Assembly (NCBI RefSeq): GCF_025165815.1
Contig: NZ_JAFFZE010000017.1
Span: 124,001-188,000 of the forward strand
DNA length: 64,000 bases
Source of the DNA: Actinophytocola gossypii
GTDB lineage: Bacteria > Actinomycetota > Actinomycetes > Mycobacteriales > Pseudonocardiaceae
Reading direction: 5' to 3'
In this document: positions 8,889 through 17,890 of the stretch, one piece after another
How positions within the stretch are numbered: position 1 is the stretch's first letter
Layout: each line of letters starts with the position of its first letter
Program-made: the position numbers and the translations under genes
The notes under the pieces: model-generated
Databases searched by the model: none
What the model was told of the DNA's origin: nothing
Seen by the model: the letters and a program-made list of their open reading frames with translations, nothing else

Positions 8889-9332
8889 TCAGCTTTCGGC
8901 GGCGCCCTCGGTGACGTCCTTGGTGAACGCGATCCCCAGCACCATCGCGAGCACCGCGACCCCGACCGCCACGAGGATCGTCCACCACAGCCCGGCCGCC
9001 ACGGTCAGCACGATCGCGGTCGGCAGGCCGACGAGCAGCGCGAGCACCCCGACCGCGTCCAGCACCCGGGTGGCCCGGCTGCGCTCCCGCCCGCCCGGCC
9101 ACTCCGGGTACGCCGGCACCGCCCGGCGCGGCGCCACCGAGGTGCTCAGGTCGGGGTGCGGCGCCGGCAGGTCGTCGAACAGGGCCTCGAGCTCTGGCCG
9201 GAGCACGGCGTCGGTGGCCCGCCGGCAGCGCAGCTCGTACTCGGACGGGGTCAGGCGACCGTTGGAGTGGTGTTCACCGAGCGCGGCGAGTGCGTCCGCG
9301 CGCTCGGCCGAGCTCACCCGGATCTCCGCCAA
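8889..9332 (-). CDS. DUF1707 domain membrane protein, second copy
   Basis: The product has 147 residues, with an N-terminal DUF1707 module (MAEIRVSSAERADALAALGEHHSNGRLTPSEYELR in outline) ending in LEALFDDLPAPHPDL and then two hydrophobic segments near residues 92-140. The start is TTG at 9332 with GGAGGG a few bases upstream. It is a paralogue of the neighbouring 8431-8853 gene: the two share the VS..ER.DAL..LG.H...GRL framework and the FDDLP ending. This suggests a tandem duplication that has diverged strongly. The role is unknown. Confidence 0.75.
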   Translation of the reverse strand: MAEIRVSSAERADALAALGEHHSNGRLTPSEYELRCRRATDAVLRPELEALFDDLPAPHPDLSTSVAPRRAVPAYPEWPGGRERSRATRVLDAVGVLALLVGLPTAIVLTVAAGLWWTILVAVGVAVLAMVLGIAFTKDVTEGAAES

Positions 9333-9363
9333 GCGCCCTCCCGGGCCGCCTCAGTCCTGGATC

Positions 9364-11130
9364 TCAGTCCTTGATCTCACAGAGCACGCTGCCCTGGGTG
9401 ACGGTCTCGCCCGCGGCCACGGCGAGACCGGTGACCGTACCCGGCTTGTGCGCGGTCACCGGATTCTCCATCTTCATCGCCTCCAGCACCACGACCAGGT
9501 CGCCCGCCTCGACCCGCTGGCCGTCCTCGATGGCGATCTTGACGATCGTGCCCTGCATCGGCGCGGCGATCGCGTCGCCGGACACCGCGGCCGCCTTGGC
9601 GGCGGCCCGCTTGCGCGGCTTGGCCGCCGCCCTGGTCTGCCCGGCGGGCGCGCCGCCGGCGAGACCCTCGGGCAGCGAGACCTCCAGCCTGCGGCCACCG
9701 ACCTCGACGACCACCGTCCGCCGCGCCTCCTCCTCGGCCGGCTCGGCGCCGCCGTTGAACGGCTCGATCGTGTTGTCGAACTCGGTCTCGATCCAGCGCG
9801 TGTGCACGGCGAACGTCTTGCCGTCGCCGACGAACGCCGGGTCGGACACGATCGCGCGGTGGAACGGCAGCACGGTCGCCATCCCCTCGACGACCATCTC
9901 CTCGAGCGCGCGCCGCGACCGGGCCAGGGCCTGCTCCCGGTCCTCGCCGGTGACGATCACCTTGGCCAGCAGCGAGTCGAACTGCCCGCCGATCTCGGTG
10001 CCGGACTCGACGCCGCTGTCCACCCGCACGCCGGGCCCGTCGGGCGCGACGAACCGGGTGACCACGCCGGGTGCCGGCAGGAAGTTGCGGCCGGCGTCCT
10101 CGCCGTTGATCCGGAACTCGATCGAGTGACCCCTGGGCGGGGGATCCTCGTCGAACCGGAGCTTCTCCCCGGCCGCGATCCGGAACTGCTCGCGGACCAG
10201 GTCGACCCCGGCGGTCTCCTCCGACACCGGGTGCTCCACCTGTAGCCGGGTGTTGACCTCCAGGAAGGAGATCGTGCCGTCCAGGCCGACCAGGTACTCC
10301 ACCGTGCCGGCGCCGGAGTAGCCGGCGGCCAGACAGATGGCCTTCGCCGAGGCGTGGATCTGCTCGCGCTGCGCGTCGGTCAGGAACGGCGCCGGGGCCT
10401 CCTCGACCAGCTTCTGGTGCCGGCGCTGCAGCGAGCAGTCGCGGGTGCCGACGACCACGACGTTGCCGTGCTTGTCGGCCAGCACCTGCGCCTCGACGTG
10501 CCGCGGCTTGTCCAGGTACCGCTCAACGAAGCACTCGCCCCGGCCGAACGCGGCCACCGCCTCGCGCACCGCGGACTCGAACAGCTCCGGGATCTCCTCG
10601 GCGGTGCGGGCGACCTTCAGCCCGCGCCCGCCGCCGCCGAACGCGGCCTTGATCGCCACCGGCAGCCCGTGCTCCTCGGCGAACGCCAGCACCTCGTCCG
10701 GGCCGCCGACCGGATCCTTCGTGCCGGGTACCAGCGGCGCGCCCGCGCGGGTCGCGATGTGCCGGGCGGTGACCTTGTCGCCGAGGTCGCGGATGGCCTT
10801 CGGGTCCGGCCCGATCCAGGTCAGGCCCGCGTCGATGACGGCCTGGGCGAAGTCGGCGTTCTCGGACAGGAACCCGTAGCCGGGGTGCACCGCGTCCGCG
10901 CCGGACCGCGCCGCGACGTCGAGCAGCTTGCCGATGTCGAGGTAGCTCTCCGCGGCCGTGCTGCCGCCGAGCCCGAACGCCTCGTCGGCGAGCCGGGTGA
11001 ACACCGCGTCCCGGTCCGGGTCCGCGTAGACCGCGACACTGGACAGCCCGGCGTCCCGGCACGCCCGGACCACCCGTACGGCGATCTCTCCGCGGTTGGC
11101 GATCAGGACCTTGCTGAGCTGGTCAGGCAC
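9364..11130 (-). CDS. accA3: Acyl-CoA carboxylase alpha subunit (biotin carboxylase + biotin carrier)
   Basis: This subunit carboxylates its own biotin with ATP and bicarbonate, to be used by AccD-type beta subunits for acetyl/propionyl-CoA carboxylation. The 588-residue protein begins with the biotin carboxylase N-domain ([18 protein letters not shown]). The ATP-grasp glycine-rich loop [12 protein letters not shown] and the catalytic [14 protein letters not shown] follow. The C-terminus holds the biotinyl-lysine motif [12 protein letters not shown] at 11130 follows AGGAGAAGG. accE, accD5 and birA lie nearby in the order known from M. tuberculosis accA3-maf-accE5-accD5-birA. Confidence 0.95.
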   Translation of the reverse strand: MPDQLSKVLIANRGEIAVRVVRACRDAGLSSVAVYADPDRDAVFTRLADEAFGLGGSTAAESYLDIGKLLDVAARSGADAVHPGYGFLSENADFAQAVIDAGLTWIGPDPKAIRDLGDKVTARHIATRAGAPLVPGTKDPVGGPDEVLAFAEEHGLPVAIKAAFGGGGRGLKVARTAEEIPELFESAVREAVAAFGRGECFVERYLDKPRHVEAQVLADKHGNVVVVGTRDCSLQRRHQKLVEEAPAPFLTDAQREQIHASAKAICLAAGYSGAGTVEYLVGLDGTISFLEVNTRLQVEHPVSEETAGVDLVREQFRIAAGEKLRFDEDPPPRGHSIEFRINGEDAGRNFLPAPGVVTRFVAPDGPGVRVDSGVESGTEIGGQFDSLLAKVIVTGEDREQALARSRRALEEMVVEGMATVLPFHRAIVSDPAFVGDGKTFAVHTRWIETEFDNTIEPFNGGAEPAEEEARRTVVVEVGGRRLEVSLPEGLAGGAPAGQTRAAAKPRKRAAAKAAAVSGDAIAAPMQGTIVKIAIEDGQRVEAGDLVVVLEAMKMENPVTAHKPGTVTGLAVAAGETVTQGSVLCEIKD

Positions 11131-11241
11131 GCCTTCTCCTCGTCGGTACGAGCCACGCTGCACACTGGGTACCCGGGGAGTCTACGGATCCCCGGCGGTT
11201 CCGGGACCGAGAGCGTGGTCACGTGACCAGGAGGGACGGGG

Positions 11242-11955
11242 GTGGTGGGAGTGGCGCGCAGGACGCCGTTCGCGGTGGTGCTGACCGCGGTGCTGACCGC
11301 GCTGGTGGCGGTCGGCGCGCTGGTCGGGGCCGCCGTGGTGCGTGAGCGGCAGGCGGCCGACGCGCCCGTCTCGTCGGCGCCGGCGCCCCCGTCGCCGTCA
11401 CCGTCGGTCGGGGTGAGCGGGTGTCTCGTCGAGCCGTGCCAGGTGCTGGACCGGGTGCCGGTGGCCGGCACGACGGTCGAGCTGGTCGCCGACAGCGGCG
11501 CCCGGTCGGGGCGGCTGCGGATCGGCGGGCCGCAGTCGAGTGAGGTGATCGAGGTGACGGTCACCGACCTGGGGGTCACGCTGACGAAGTCCTCATTGCA
11601 GTGCGTGGCCAGAGCGATGTCGGCGTGCATGGTGCGCGGCGAGTACGAGGGCGGGCTCGCCGGCCAGGTCGTCGTCGGCCGGTCGGGCAAGTGGAGCTCG
11701 CTGACCAAGCCGTTCGTGTCCAGCGCCGGGTATCTGTCGCTGTCCGAGGTCACCAGCACGCAGAGCGGGCTCGAGCTGGTCGCCGCGCAGTACGACTGCA
11801 CCGGGGCCGAGTGCGCCGGCGAGCCGGTGTTCGCCCAGGTGTTCGCGGTCGCCACCGGCGGGGAGCTGGGCTGCACCGACGACTACGACGCCGTCGAGTA
11901 CCTGCCCGGCTACCCCGACGTCACGCTCTCGGGCGACGACCTGTCGGAGTGCTAG
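11242..11955 (+). CDS. Hypothetical membrane-anchored secreted protein
   Basis: The product has 237 residues. An N-terminal membrane segment (about residues 10-32) is followed by a short Pro/Ser-rich linker and a roughly 180-residue extracytoplasmic domain. That domain has about seven cysteines, including CLVEPC near its start and YDCTGAEC near its end, which suggests disulfides. GTG at 11242 has AGGAGG 7 nt upstream. I do not recognise the domain. It is convergent with maf, and the two genes share the four bases CTAG at their ends. Confidence 0.7.
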   Translation: MVGVARRTPFAVVLTAVLTALVAVGALVGAAVVRERQAADAPVSSAPAPPSPSPSVGVSGCLVEPCQVLDRVPVAGTTVELVADSGARSGRLRIGGPQSSEVIEVTVTDLGVTLTKSSLQCVARAMSACMVRGEYEGGLAGQVVVGRSGKWSSLTKPFVSSAGYLSLSEVTSTQSGLELVAAQYDCTGAECAGEPVFAQVFAVATGGELGCTDDYDAVEYLPGYPDVTLSGDDLSEC

Positions 11956-12581
11956 GCGCGGGCGGTCCACAGGTCGACCACGGACACCCCGACCTCGATC
12001 AGCAGCCGCCGGGTGAGCGGCAGGCTGATGCCGATCACGCTGGACGGGTCGCCGTCGATGCCGTCGACGAACCAGCCGCCGTACCCGTCGAGGGTGAACC
12101 CGCCCGCGACGTTCAGCGGCTCGCCGGTGGCCAGGTAGGCCTCGATCTCGGCCGGGCTCGGCGCGCCGAAGCGGATCGTGGTGGTCGCCGTGCCGGACGC
12201 GATCGCGCCGACCGCGCCGCCCCGCACGCGGAGCACGCAGTGCCCGGTGAGCAGCTCGCCGGTGCCGCCGCCCATGGCCACCCAGCGCTGCCGGGCCACC
12301 TCCGCGGTGCCCGGCTTGCCGACCAGCAGCCCGTCGTGCGCGAGCATCGAGTCACACCCGACGACGACCGAGTCCGGCAACTCGGCGGCGACCGCGGCGG
12401 CCACCGTCCGCGCCTTCGCCTCGGCGAGCGCCACCACCACCGACTCCGGGCCTGCCTCCTCGGGCAGCGAGGCCATCAGGGCGTCCTCGTCGACACCGGA
12501 GACGTACACGAGGGGCTCGACCCCGGCGGCACGGAGCACCTGGAGCCGGGCGGGGGACTGGGAGGCGAGGACCATCTGCAC
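11952..12581 (-). CDS. maf: Maf-family nucleotide pyrophosphatase
   Basis: Maf proteins hydrolyse non-canonical or modified NTPs in the cytoplasm and have been linked to septum control. The 209-residue protein shows the N-terminal LASQSPARLQVLRAAGV motif, the mid-protein VVVGCDSMLAHDG and the C-terminal GGFTLDGYGGWFVDGIDGDPSSVIGISL. All are family hallmarks. GTG at 12579-12581 has no Shine-Dalgarno sequence. TACTCT lies six bases upstream, which fits a leaderless transcript. In M. tuberculosis maf lies between accE5 and accA3. Here an exported protein and an MFS gene separate it from accE. Confidence 0.9.
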   Translation of the reverse strand: MQMVLASQSPARLQVLRAAGVEPLVYVSGVDEDALMASLPEEAGPESVVVALAEAKARTVAAAVAAELPDSVVVGCDSMLAHDGLLVGKPGTAEVARQRWVAMGGGTGELLTGHCVLRVRGGAVGAIASGTATTTIRFGAPSPAEIEAYLATGEPLNVAGGFTLDGYGGWFVDGIDGDPSSVIGISLPLTRRLLIEVGVSVVDLWTARA

Positions 12582-12587
12582 GGAAGG

Positions 12588-12593
12588 AGAGTA
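12588..12593 (-). promoter_or_regulatory. Candidate -10 (TACTCT) for leaderless maf
   Basis: TACTCT on the minus strand is separated by 6 nt from the maf GTG. The intervening bases CCTTCC hold no ribosome binding site. Confidence 0.45.
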
Positions 12594-12633
12594 GTCGGGC
12601 GTTCGCCTGACACCCGCGGGCTCGTCGGCTCCC

Positions 12634-12639
12634 TAGCGT
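12634..12639 (+). promoter_or_regulatory. Candidate -10 (TAGCGT) for the secreted protein at 12647
   Basis: TAGCGT lies 7 nt before the ATG at 12647. A very short or absent leader is expected. GAGG within the gap could also act as a weak ribosome binding site. Confidence 0.35.
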
Positions 12640-12646
12640 CGAGGCC

Positions 12647-13078
12647 ATGAAGAAGAGATTCGCGGCCGCGATCGCGGGAGTGGTGCTGGCGTTGAGTCCG
12701 CTGGCCACCGGCACGGCGTCGGCCGCCGAGGGGGTAGGGGCGGCCGCGTCCTGCTACGGCGGAGCGGAGAGCTGGAGCGCGCGGGTCAGCTGGGCCACGG
12801 CCGGGGACCGGATCGGCATCGCCCCCCGGCGGACCACGAGCCGGTGCGACGACGTCAATCTCCGGATCACGACCTGGGGCCGGTCGTACGTCTACGCCAG
12901 GGTCTGCTTCTACCCGACCTCGGGCAACGACTACTGCAACTCGTGGAAGCGCTACGAGAAGACCTCCGCGTGGCTGACCCCGGCCACCGACGTGCTGGAC
13001 GGGACCAGGGTCGAGGTCTTCCTGCGGCACGGGGTCGGCGGCGGGTACTTCGGCTACCGGGGCGAGTTCGCGATCTGA
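12647..13078 (+). CDS. Small secreted protein, unknown function
   Basis: The product has 143 residues with a clear Sec signal peptide: MKKRF, then a hydrophobic stretch, and a likely cleavage after TASA (about residue 27). The mature ~116 residues contain four cysteines (SCYGG, TSRCDD, VCFYP, DYCNSW), so two disulfides are possible, and many Tyr, Trp and Arg residues. I recognise no catalytic motif. It resembles the many small exported actinobacterial proteins of unknown role. The last 25 bases overlap the 3' end of the convergent MFS gene. Confidence 0.75.
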   Translation: MKKRFAAAIAGVVLALSPLATGTASAAEGVGAAASCYGGAESWSARVSWATAGDRIGIAPRRTTSRCDDVNLRITTWGRSYVYARVCFYPTSGNDYCNSWKRYEKTSAWLTPATDVLDGTRVEVFLRHGVGGGYFGYRGEFAI

Positions 13079-14667
13079 TCACGGCGGCTGTGCCGGGGCA
13101 GGACGATGCCCGTCGCGGCGAGGGCGCCGAGCAGCAGGATCGCGATCGGCAGCATCAGGCTCGCCTTCGCCGCGTTGGTGAACCCGACGTGGAAGACGTC
13201 GACGACGATCCGCCGGACGATGTCGGCCACGTCGGGGTCCAGGTTCGACGGCACGGGCGGGGTGGCGCTGTCGAACTGGCTCGCGGTGTTCGCCGCGTCG
13301 CTGATCCGGCTGACGAACTCCTCCCGGTACCTCGGCGGCAGCCGTTCGGCGTAGGTGCGGGCCGCGTCCGGCACCGCGAACGCGACCCCGACCTGCAGCA
13401 GCATGCCGACGGCCGCGCTGCCGAGGACGCCGCCGACCTGCCGGGAGGTGTTGAACACCCCCGACGCCGCGCCGACCAGGTCACCCGGCAGCCGGGCGGT
13501 GGCGGCCGCGGTCAGCGGCGCGAACACACACCCGATCCCGACCCCCGCGACGACCAGCCACGGCACCAGCGACCACGGGTCGGTGTCCGGCGCCGCCAGC
13601 CAGGCGAGCACACCGGTTCCCAGCCCGAGCGTCAACAGCCCGCCGATGACCAGCGTCCTGGCACCCACCCGGGTCCAGGTGGTCCCCGCGACCATCGCCA
13701 TGATCCCCGCGGCGCCCGCCATCGGCAGCGCGAGCACGCTCGAGGCCACCGGACTCAACCCCAGCACCGTCTGCAGGTAGAGCACGAGCGGCAGGAACAT
13801 CCCGGTCGTGGCGAACCCGAGCGCCGCGTGCGTCAGGTTCGCCGCCCCGAACGTCCGGTCCCGGAACAACCTCACCGGCACCAGCGGCTCGAGACCGTCG
13901 GTCCGCCGCCGGAACCGCGCCTGCCGCCACCCGAACAACCCGAGCAGCACGACCCCCAGCCCGATCACGTGCGGCACACCGACCGGCCCGGCGATCGTGC
14001 CCCAGTGGTAGTGCTGCCCGTTCTGCACCCCGAACACGACCGCGAGCAGCCCGCCGGAGCACAGCAGCGCCCCCGGCACGTCGAACCGGTTCCACCGCCG
14101 GGGTCGCCAGTCCGGCAACGCCACCACCGCGACGACCAGGCTGACCACCCCGATCGGCAGGTTGACCAGGAAGATCCACTGCCACCCCACGTGCTCGACC
14201 AGCAGCCCGCCCAGCACCGGCCCGGTGATCGTCGCGACCCCCGCGACCGCCCCCCACACCGAGATCGGCAGCCCACGCTTCTCGGGCGGGAACAGCCGAG
14301 TGATGAACGACAGCGTCTGCGGCGTCATCGCCGCCGCGCCGAGCCCCTGCACCGCCCGCGCCGCGATGAGCGTGCCAGGAGAGTCGGCGAGCCCGCACCA
14401 CAGCGAGGCGCCGGTGAACACGACCAGCCCGGCGACCAGCACCCGCTTGGGCCCGAACCGGTCGCCGAGCCGTCCGGTGAGCAGGAGCGGAACGGTGTTG
14501 GCGAGCAGGTAGACGCTGTTCACCCAGACGACCTCGTTGAGGTTCGCGTCAAGCCCCTCCAGCATCGCCGGAATGGCCACGGTGACGATCGTCGAGTCGA
14601 GCATGACCATGAAGAAGCACGCGCAGAGGCCCCACATGGCCGTCCAGGGGCTGCGCACGTCGGTCAC
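13054..14667 (-). CDS. MFS transporter, DHA2 family (EmrB/QacA-type drug exporter)
   Basis: The 537-residue membrane protein has about 14 hydrophobic segments. The DHA2 signature is at the start (LDSTIVTVAIPAM), followed by LGDRFGPKRVLVAGLVVF (motif A) and a GPVLGGLL motif C typical of drug/H+ antiporters. A ~70-residue C-terminal extension lies after the last helices. GTG at 14667 is preceded by GGAGAGGA. No adjacent TetR is present. It sits between accE and the secreted protein and interrupts the conserved maf-accE order, so it is probably an insertion into the locus. The substrate is unknown. Confidence 0.88.
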   Translation of the reverse strand: MTDVRSPWTAMWGLCACFFMVMLDSTIVTVAIPAMLEGLDANLNEVVWVNSVYLLANTVPLLLTGRLGDRFGPKRVLVAGLVVFTGASLWCGLADSPGTLIAARAVQGLGAAAMTPQTLSFITRLFPPEKRGLPISVWGAVAGVATITGPVLGGLLVEHVGWQWIFLVNLPIGVVSLVVAVVALPDWRPRRWNRFDVPGALLCSGGLLAVVFGVQNGQHYHWGTIAGPVGVPHVIGLGVVLLGLFGWRQARFRRRTDGLEPLVPVRLFRDRTFGAANLTHAALGFATTGMFLPLVLYLQTVLGLSPVASSVLALPMAGAAGIMAMVAGTTWTRVGARTLVIGGLLTLGLGTGVLAWLAAPDTDPWSLVPWLVVAGVGIGCVFAPLTAAATARLPGDLVGAASGVFNTSRQVGGVLGSAAVGMLLQVGVAFAVPDAARTYAERLPPRYREEFVSRISDAANTASQFDSATPPVPSNLDPDVADIVRRIVVDVFHVGFTNAAKASLMLPIAILLLGALAATGIVLPRHSRRDQIANSPR

Positions 14668-14766
14668 ACCGGGTCCTCTCCACTCGTCGCGGCAGGAAGT
14701 CTGCCCGGTGGGACCTTCCTGGCCGCGCGGTGGTTCCCGGCGCACCCCGTCGACGGAGGTACCTCG

Positions 14767-14979
14767 TCAGCGCCCCGAGGCCCGCCAGGCCCCTGGCCCA
14801 CGCTCCAGCGGCCGGCGAACCAACGACGCCCGATCCGCCCACCGCGACCGACCCGGAGCACCCTCCCCCGACGGGGGCTCTCCGGCAACCGCCGACAACG
14901 CCACCACCAACGCCGCCACCTCGTCATCCGCGGGCCGCCCCCGCAGCACCCGCACCACGCCCTCACCCACGGCGCTCAC
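14767..14979 (-). CDS. accE: Acyl-CoA carboxylase epsilon subunit
   Basis: This 70-residue protein is readily missed. It has the epsilon-subunit pattern VRVLRGRPADDEVAALVVALSAV followed by a Trp-containing tail (SRWADRASLVRRP). Epsilon subunits bridge the AccA3 and AccD5 rings and raise carboxylase activity. GTG at 14979 has GGAGGGG two to three bases upstream. It is downstream of accD5 on the same strand, but the 79-bp gap holds repeat cluster C. The arrangement matches accD5-accE5 of M. tuberculosis. Confidence 0.85.
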   Translation of the reverse strand: MSAVGEGVVRVLRGRPADDEVAALVVALSAVAGEPPSGEGAPGRSRWADRASLVRRPLERGPGAWRASGR

Positions 14980-14992
14980 CGCCCCTCCATCC

Positions 14993-15058
14993 CGCGAGTC
15001 GTACGTTCCCGTCGCGCGAGTCGTACGTTCCCGTCGGCCGAGTCGTACGTTCCCGTGG
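14993..15058 (+). repeat. 22-bp repeat cluster, site C: exactly three units
   Basis: Units occupy 14993-15014, 15015-15036 and 15037-15058. The first two are identical and the third has changes at its ends (GCCG..., ...GTGG). The 66-bp block ends one base before the accD5 stop codon on the minus strand. This cluster lies between two co-directional genes of one operon (accD5, accE), not between convergent genes, and contains only direct units, so no long hairpin forms. Confidence 0.9.
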
Positions 15059-16696
15059 TCACAGGGGGATGTTCCCGTGCTTCTTCGGTGGCAGGGTCTC
15101 CCGCTTGTCCCGCAGCAGCCGCAGGGACCTGGCCACCTGGCCCCGGGTGTGCGACGGCGGGATGACCGCGTCCACGTACCCGCGCTCCGCCGCCACGTAC
15201 GGGTTGCACAGCGTGTCCTCGTACTCCTGCTGCAGCCGCGCCCGCAGCGTGTCCACGTCCTCGCCGTCCTCGACCGCGCGCGCCAACGTCTTCCGGTGCA
15301 CGATGTTCGCCGCCCCCTGTGCGCCCATCACCGCGATCTGCGCGGTCGGCCAGGCCAGGTTCAGGTCCGCGCCCAGGTGTTTGGAGCCCATCACGTCGTA
15401 CGCGCCGCCGTACGCCTTCCGGGTGATCACCGTGACGAGTGGCACCGTGGCCTCGGCGTAGGCGTAGATCAGTTTCGCGCCCCGCCGGATGATGCCGTTC
15501 CACTCCTGGTCGGTGCCCGGCAGGAAGCCAGGCACGTCCACGAACGTCAGCACCGGCACGTTGAACGCGTCGCACGTCCGCACGAACCGCGCTGCCTTCT
15601 CCGACGCGTCGATGTCCAGGCACCCGGCGAACTGCGTCGGCTGGTTCGCCACGATCCCGACCGCGGCGCCCTCCACCCGGCCGAACCCGACCAGCACGTT
15701 CGGCGCGAACATGGCGTGCACCTCGAGGAACTCGCCCTCGTCGACGATGCGGGTGATCACTTCGTGCATGTCGTACGGCTGGTTGGGGGAATCCGGAATC
15801 AGCTCGTCGAGTTCCCGGTCGCTGTCGGTGATCGACTCGGCGACCGCGCCGGTCTCCTCGAAGCCCGGGAAGACCGGCGGGTCCGACAGGTTGTTCGACG
15901 GCAGGAACGACAACAGCTCCTTGACGTAGGAGATCGCGTCGTCCTCGTCGGCGCCCATGTAGTGCGCGTTGCCGGACTTCGTGTTGTGCGCCCGCGCGCC
16001 GCCGAGGTCCTCGAACCCCACGTCCTCGCCGGTCACCGTCTTGATCACGTCCGGCCCGGTGATGAACATGTGCGAGGTCTGGTCGACCATCACCACGAAG
16101 TCGGTCAGCGCGGGGGAGTACACGTGCCCGCCCGCGTTCGCCCCCATGATCAGCGAGATCTGCGGGATGACGCCGGACGCGCGGGTGTTCCGCACGAAGA
16201 TCTCGCCGTACAGCCCGAGCGAGACCACGCCCTCCTGGATGCGCGCCCCGCCGCCCTCGTTGATCCCGATGATCGGCCGCCCGGTCTTCAGCGCGAGGTC
16301 CATCACCTTGACGATCTTCTCGCCGTACACCTCGCCGAGCGCCCCGCCGAACACGGTCACGTCCTGGCTGAACACGCACACCGGCCGCCCGTCGACCGTC
16401 CCGTACCCGGTGACCACGCCGTCCCCGTACGGCCGGTTCGCCTCCAGCCCGAAGTTCGTCGACCGGTGCCGCGCGAGCTCGTCGAGCTCCACGAACGACC
16501 CCGGGTCGAGCAGCATGTCGATCCGCTCACGGGCGGTCTTCTTCCCGCGCGCGTGCTGCTTGGCCACGGCCCGCTCGGACCCGGCGTGCACGGCCTCGTC
16601 ACTGCGCCGGTACAGGTCGGCCAGCTTCCCGGCGGTCGTGTGGATGTCCGGCTCACCGGCCGGCGGCTCGCCGAGGGGCGCGGTCGCACTGCTCAT
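15059..16696 (-). CDS. accD5: Propionyl-CoA carboxylase beta subunit (AccD5-type carboxyltransferase)
   Basis: AccD5 transfers the carboxyl group from biotin to propionyl-CoA to make methylmalonyl-CoA, used for branched lipids and odd-chain metabolism. The 545-residue protein contains [23 protein letters not shown], the acyl-CoA oxyanion-hole glycines ([11 protein letters not shown] and [13 protein letters not shown]), and the [14 protein letters not shown] motif. The length is typical. ATG at 16696 lacks a Shine-Dalgarno sequence, and TAGGCT lies 8 nt upstream. It is followed by repeat cluster C and then accE, and is divergent from birA. Confidence 0.95.
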   Translation of the reverse strand: MSSATAPLGEPPAGEPDIHTTAGKLADLYRRSDEAVHAGSERAVAKQHARGKKTARERIDMLLDPGSFVELDELARHRSTNFGLEANRPYGDGVVTGYGTVDGRPVCVFSQDVTVFGGALGEVYGEKIVKVMDLALKTGRPIIGINEGGGARIQEGVVSLGLYGEIFVRNTRASGVIPQISLIMGANAGGHVYSPALTDFVVMVDQTSHMFITGPDVIKTVTGEDVGFEDLGGARAHNTKSGNAHYMGADEDDAISYVKELLSFLPSNNLSDPPVFPGFEETGAVAESITDSDRELDELIPDSPNQPYDMHEVITRIVDEGEFLEVHAMFAPNVLVGFGRVEGAAVGIVANQPTQFAGCLDIDASEKAARFVRTCDAFNVPVLTFVDVPGFLPGTDQEWNGIIRRGAKLIYAYAEATVPLVTVITRKAYGGAYDVMGSKHLGADLNLAWPTAQIAVMGAQGAANIVHRKTLARAVEDGEDVDTLRARLQQEYEDTLCNPYVAAERGYVDAVIPPSHTRGQVARSLRLLRDKRETLPPKKHGNIPL

Positions 16697-16704
16697 GCCT
16701 GGCG

Positions 16705-16710
16705 AGCCTA
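16705..16710 (-). promoter_or_regulatory. Candidate -10 (TAGGCT) for accD5
   Basis: TAGGCT on the minus strand ends 8 nt before the accD5 ATG, consistent with a leaderless or near-leaderless mRNA. Confidence 0.35.
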
Positions 16711-16942
16711 GCCACCGAACGACGCTCCCGAGGCGTTGCTTACCTCACTGCCGTGGTCCCGCCGCGCGACCGAGGTGCTGGACAAGGGCGAGCCGACGGT
16801 TCCCTGGAACGAGGCGATCGGCGAGTTGGCGGCCGGGAACCACGCGTGACCGGCGTCGTGTGCCTGGGAGTCGTACCCGGGGCGCGCTCGGGGCGTGATC
16901 GACGCCCGGCCGAGGCCGCGCCCCACATCCCCGGAACGCCGG

Positions 16943-16948
16943 TAAGTT
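16943..16948 (+). promoter_or_regulatory. Candidate -10 (TAAGTT) for leaderless birA
   Basis: TAAGTT ends 7 nt before the birA GTG at 16956, and no Shine-Dalgarno sequence intervenes. This also supports 16956 over the in-frame TTG at 16947, which lies inside the hexamer region. Confidence 0.4.
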
Positions 16949-16955
16949 GGCCCCC

Positions 16956-17801
16956 GTGACCGGACATGGTGGCGACAAGCCGGACGAACTGGACGTGCTG
17001 ATCCTTCGCGAGCGGCTGGTCGCTCCGAACGGTCCCTACGCCGCGCTCGACGTCGTGGCGAGTACCGGGTCGACGAACGCCGACCTGCTCGCCGCCGCCA
17101 AGGACGGCGCTCCGGACAGAACCGTCCTCGTCGCCGGGGCGCAGACCGCGGGCCGCGGGCGCCGCGACCGGTCCTGGGTCTCACCGCCCGGCGCGGGCGT
17201 GTACCTCAGCGTCCTGGTCCGCCCGTCCGCCATCCCGCCCGCCCGCCTCGGCACCATCGGCATGGTCGCCGGCCTCGCGCTGATGCACGCCGCCGGAACC
17301 GTCGCCGGCGTCCCGGCCACCCTCAAGTGGCCCAACGACCTCCTGGTCAACGGCACCAAGTGCGCCGGCGTCCTCTCCGAGGTCACCCAGGACGTCGCCG
17401 CGCAGGCCGCCGTCGTCGGGGTCGGCATCAACGTCACCCCGCTGGGCGAGGACGTCCCGGTCGGCCCTGGCTCGCTGCCCGCCGGCTCGCTCGCCGAACA
17501 GGGCGCCACCGTCACCGACCGGACCCAGCTCGCCCTCGGCTGGCTGCAGGCGTTCGTCGAGTTCGAGTCGGCGTGGCGGCTGCACGACGGCGACGTCGAG
17601 CGCAGCGGCGTGCTCAGCGGCTACCGCGACGCCTGCGGCACCATCGGGCAGCGCGTCCGCGCCGAGCTGCCGGACGGGTCGGCCCGCACCGGCACCGCGG
17701 TCGACGTGGACCCCGACGGAAAGCTGCTGATCAAGCTGGACGACGGGACGGCGTACCCGGTGTCGGCGGGCGACGTGGTGCACCTGAAGAACGACTCCTG
17801 A
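16956..17801 (+). CDS. birA: Biotin--[acetyl-CoA carboxylase] ligase
   Basis: BirA activates biotin to biotinyl-AMP and attaches it to the carrier lysine of AccA3-type subunits. The 281-residue protein has the STNADL substrate motif, the biotin-loop GRGRRDRSW, the KWPNDLLVNGTKCAGVL core and a C-terminal SH3-like domain (DVDPDGKLLIKLDDG). It lacks an N-terminal helix-turn-helix, so it is a ligase without repressor function. It is divergent from accD5 and followed by the PH-domain protein, the same neighbourhood as in mycobacteria. Confidence 0.93.
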   Translation: MTGHGGDKPDELDVLILRERLVAPNGPYAALDVVASTGSTNADLLAAAKDGAPDRTVLVAGAQTAGRGRRDRSWVSPPGAGVYLSVLVRPSAIPPARLGTIGMVAGLALMHAAGTVAGVPATLKWPNDLLVNGTKCAGVLSEVTQDVAAQAAVVGVGINVTPLGEDVPVGPGSLPAGSLAEQGATVTDRTQLALGWLQAFVEFESAWRLHDGDVERSGVLSGYRDACGTIGQRVRAELPDGSARTGTAVDVDPDGKLLIKLDDGTAYPVSAGDVVHLKNDS

Positions 17802-17890
17802 GAGCTTTCGCCGATCCGCGCGCCATCGGGGCCCCACCGCCGGTACGGTTACCCGAGTCAGCATCGGTGAGGCGCTTTCGGGAGGACGCC

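Noticed and set aside
14664-14966. 100-codon frame overlapping accE on the minus strand
   Set aside because: accE in the neighbouring frame has a clear epsilon-subunit motif and ribosome site. This frame is Arg/Gly/Trp-rich noise.
16753-16959. 68-codon plus-strand frame before birA
   Set aside because: It overlaps the birA promoter and start and has a random Arg/Gly-rich composition.
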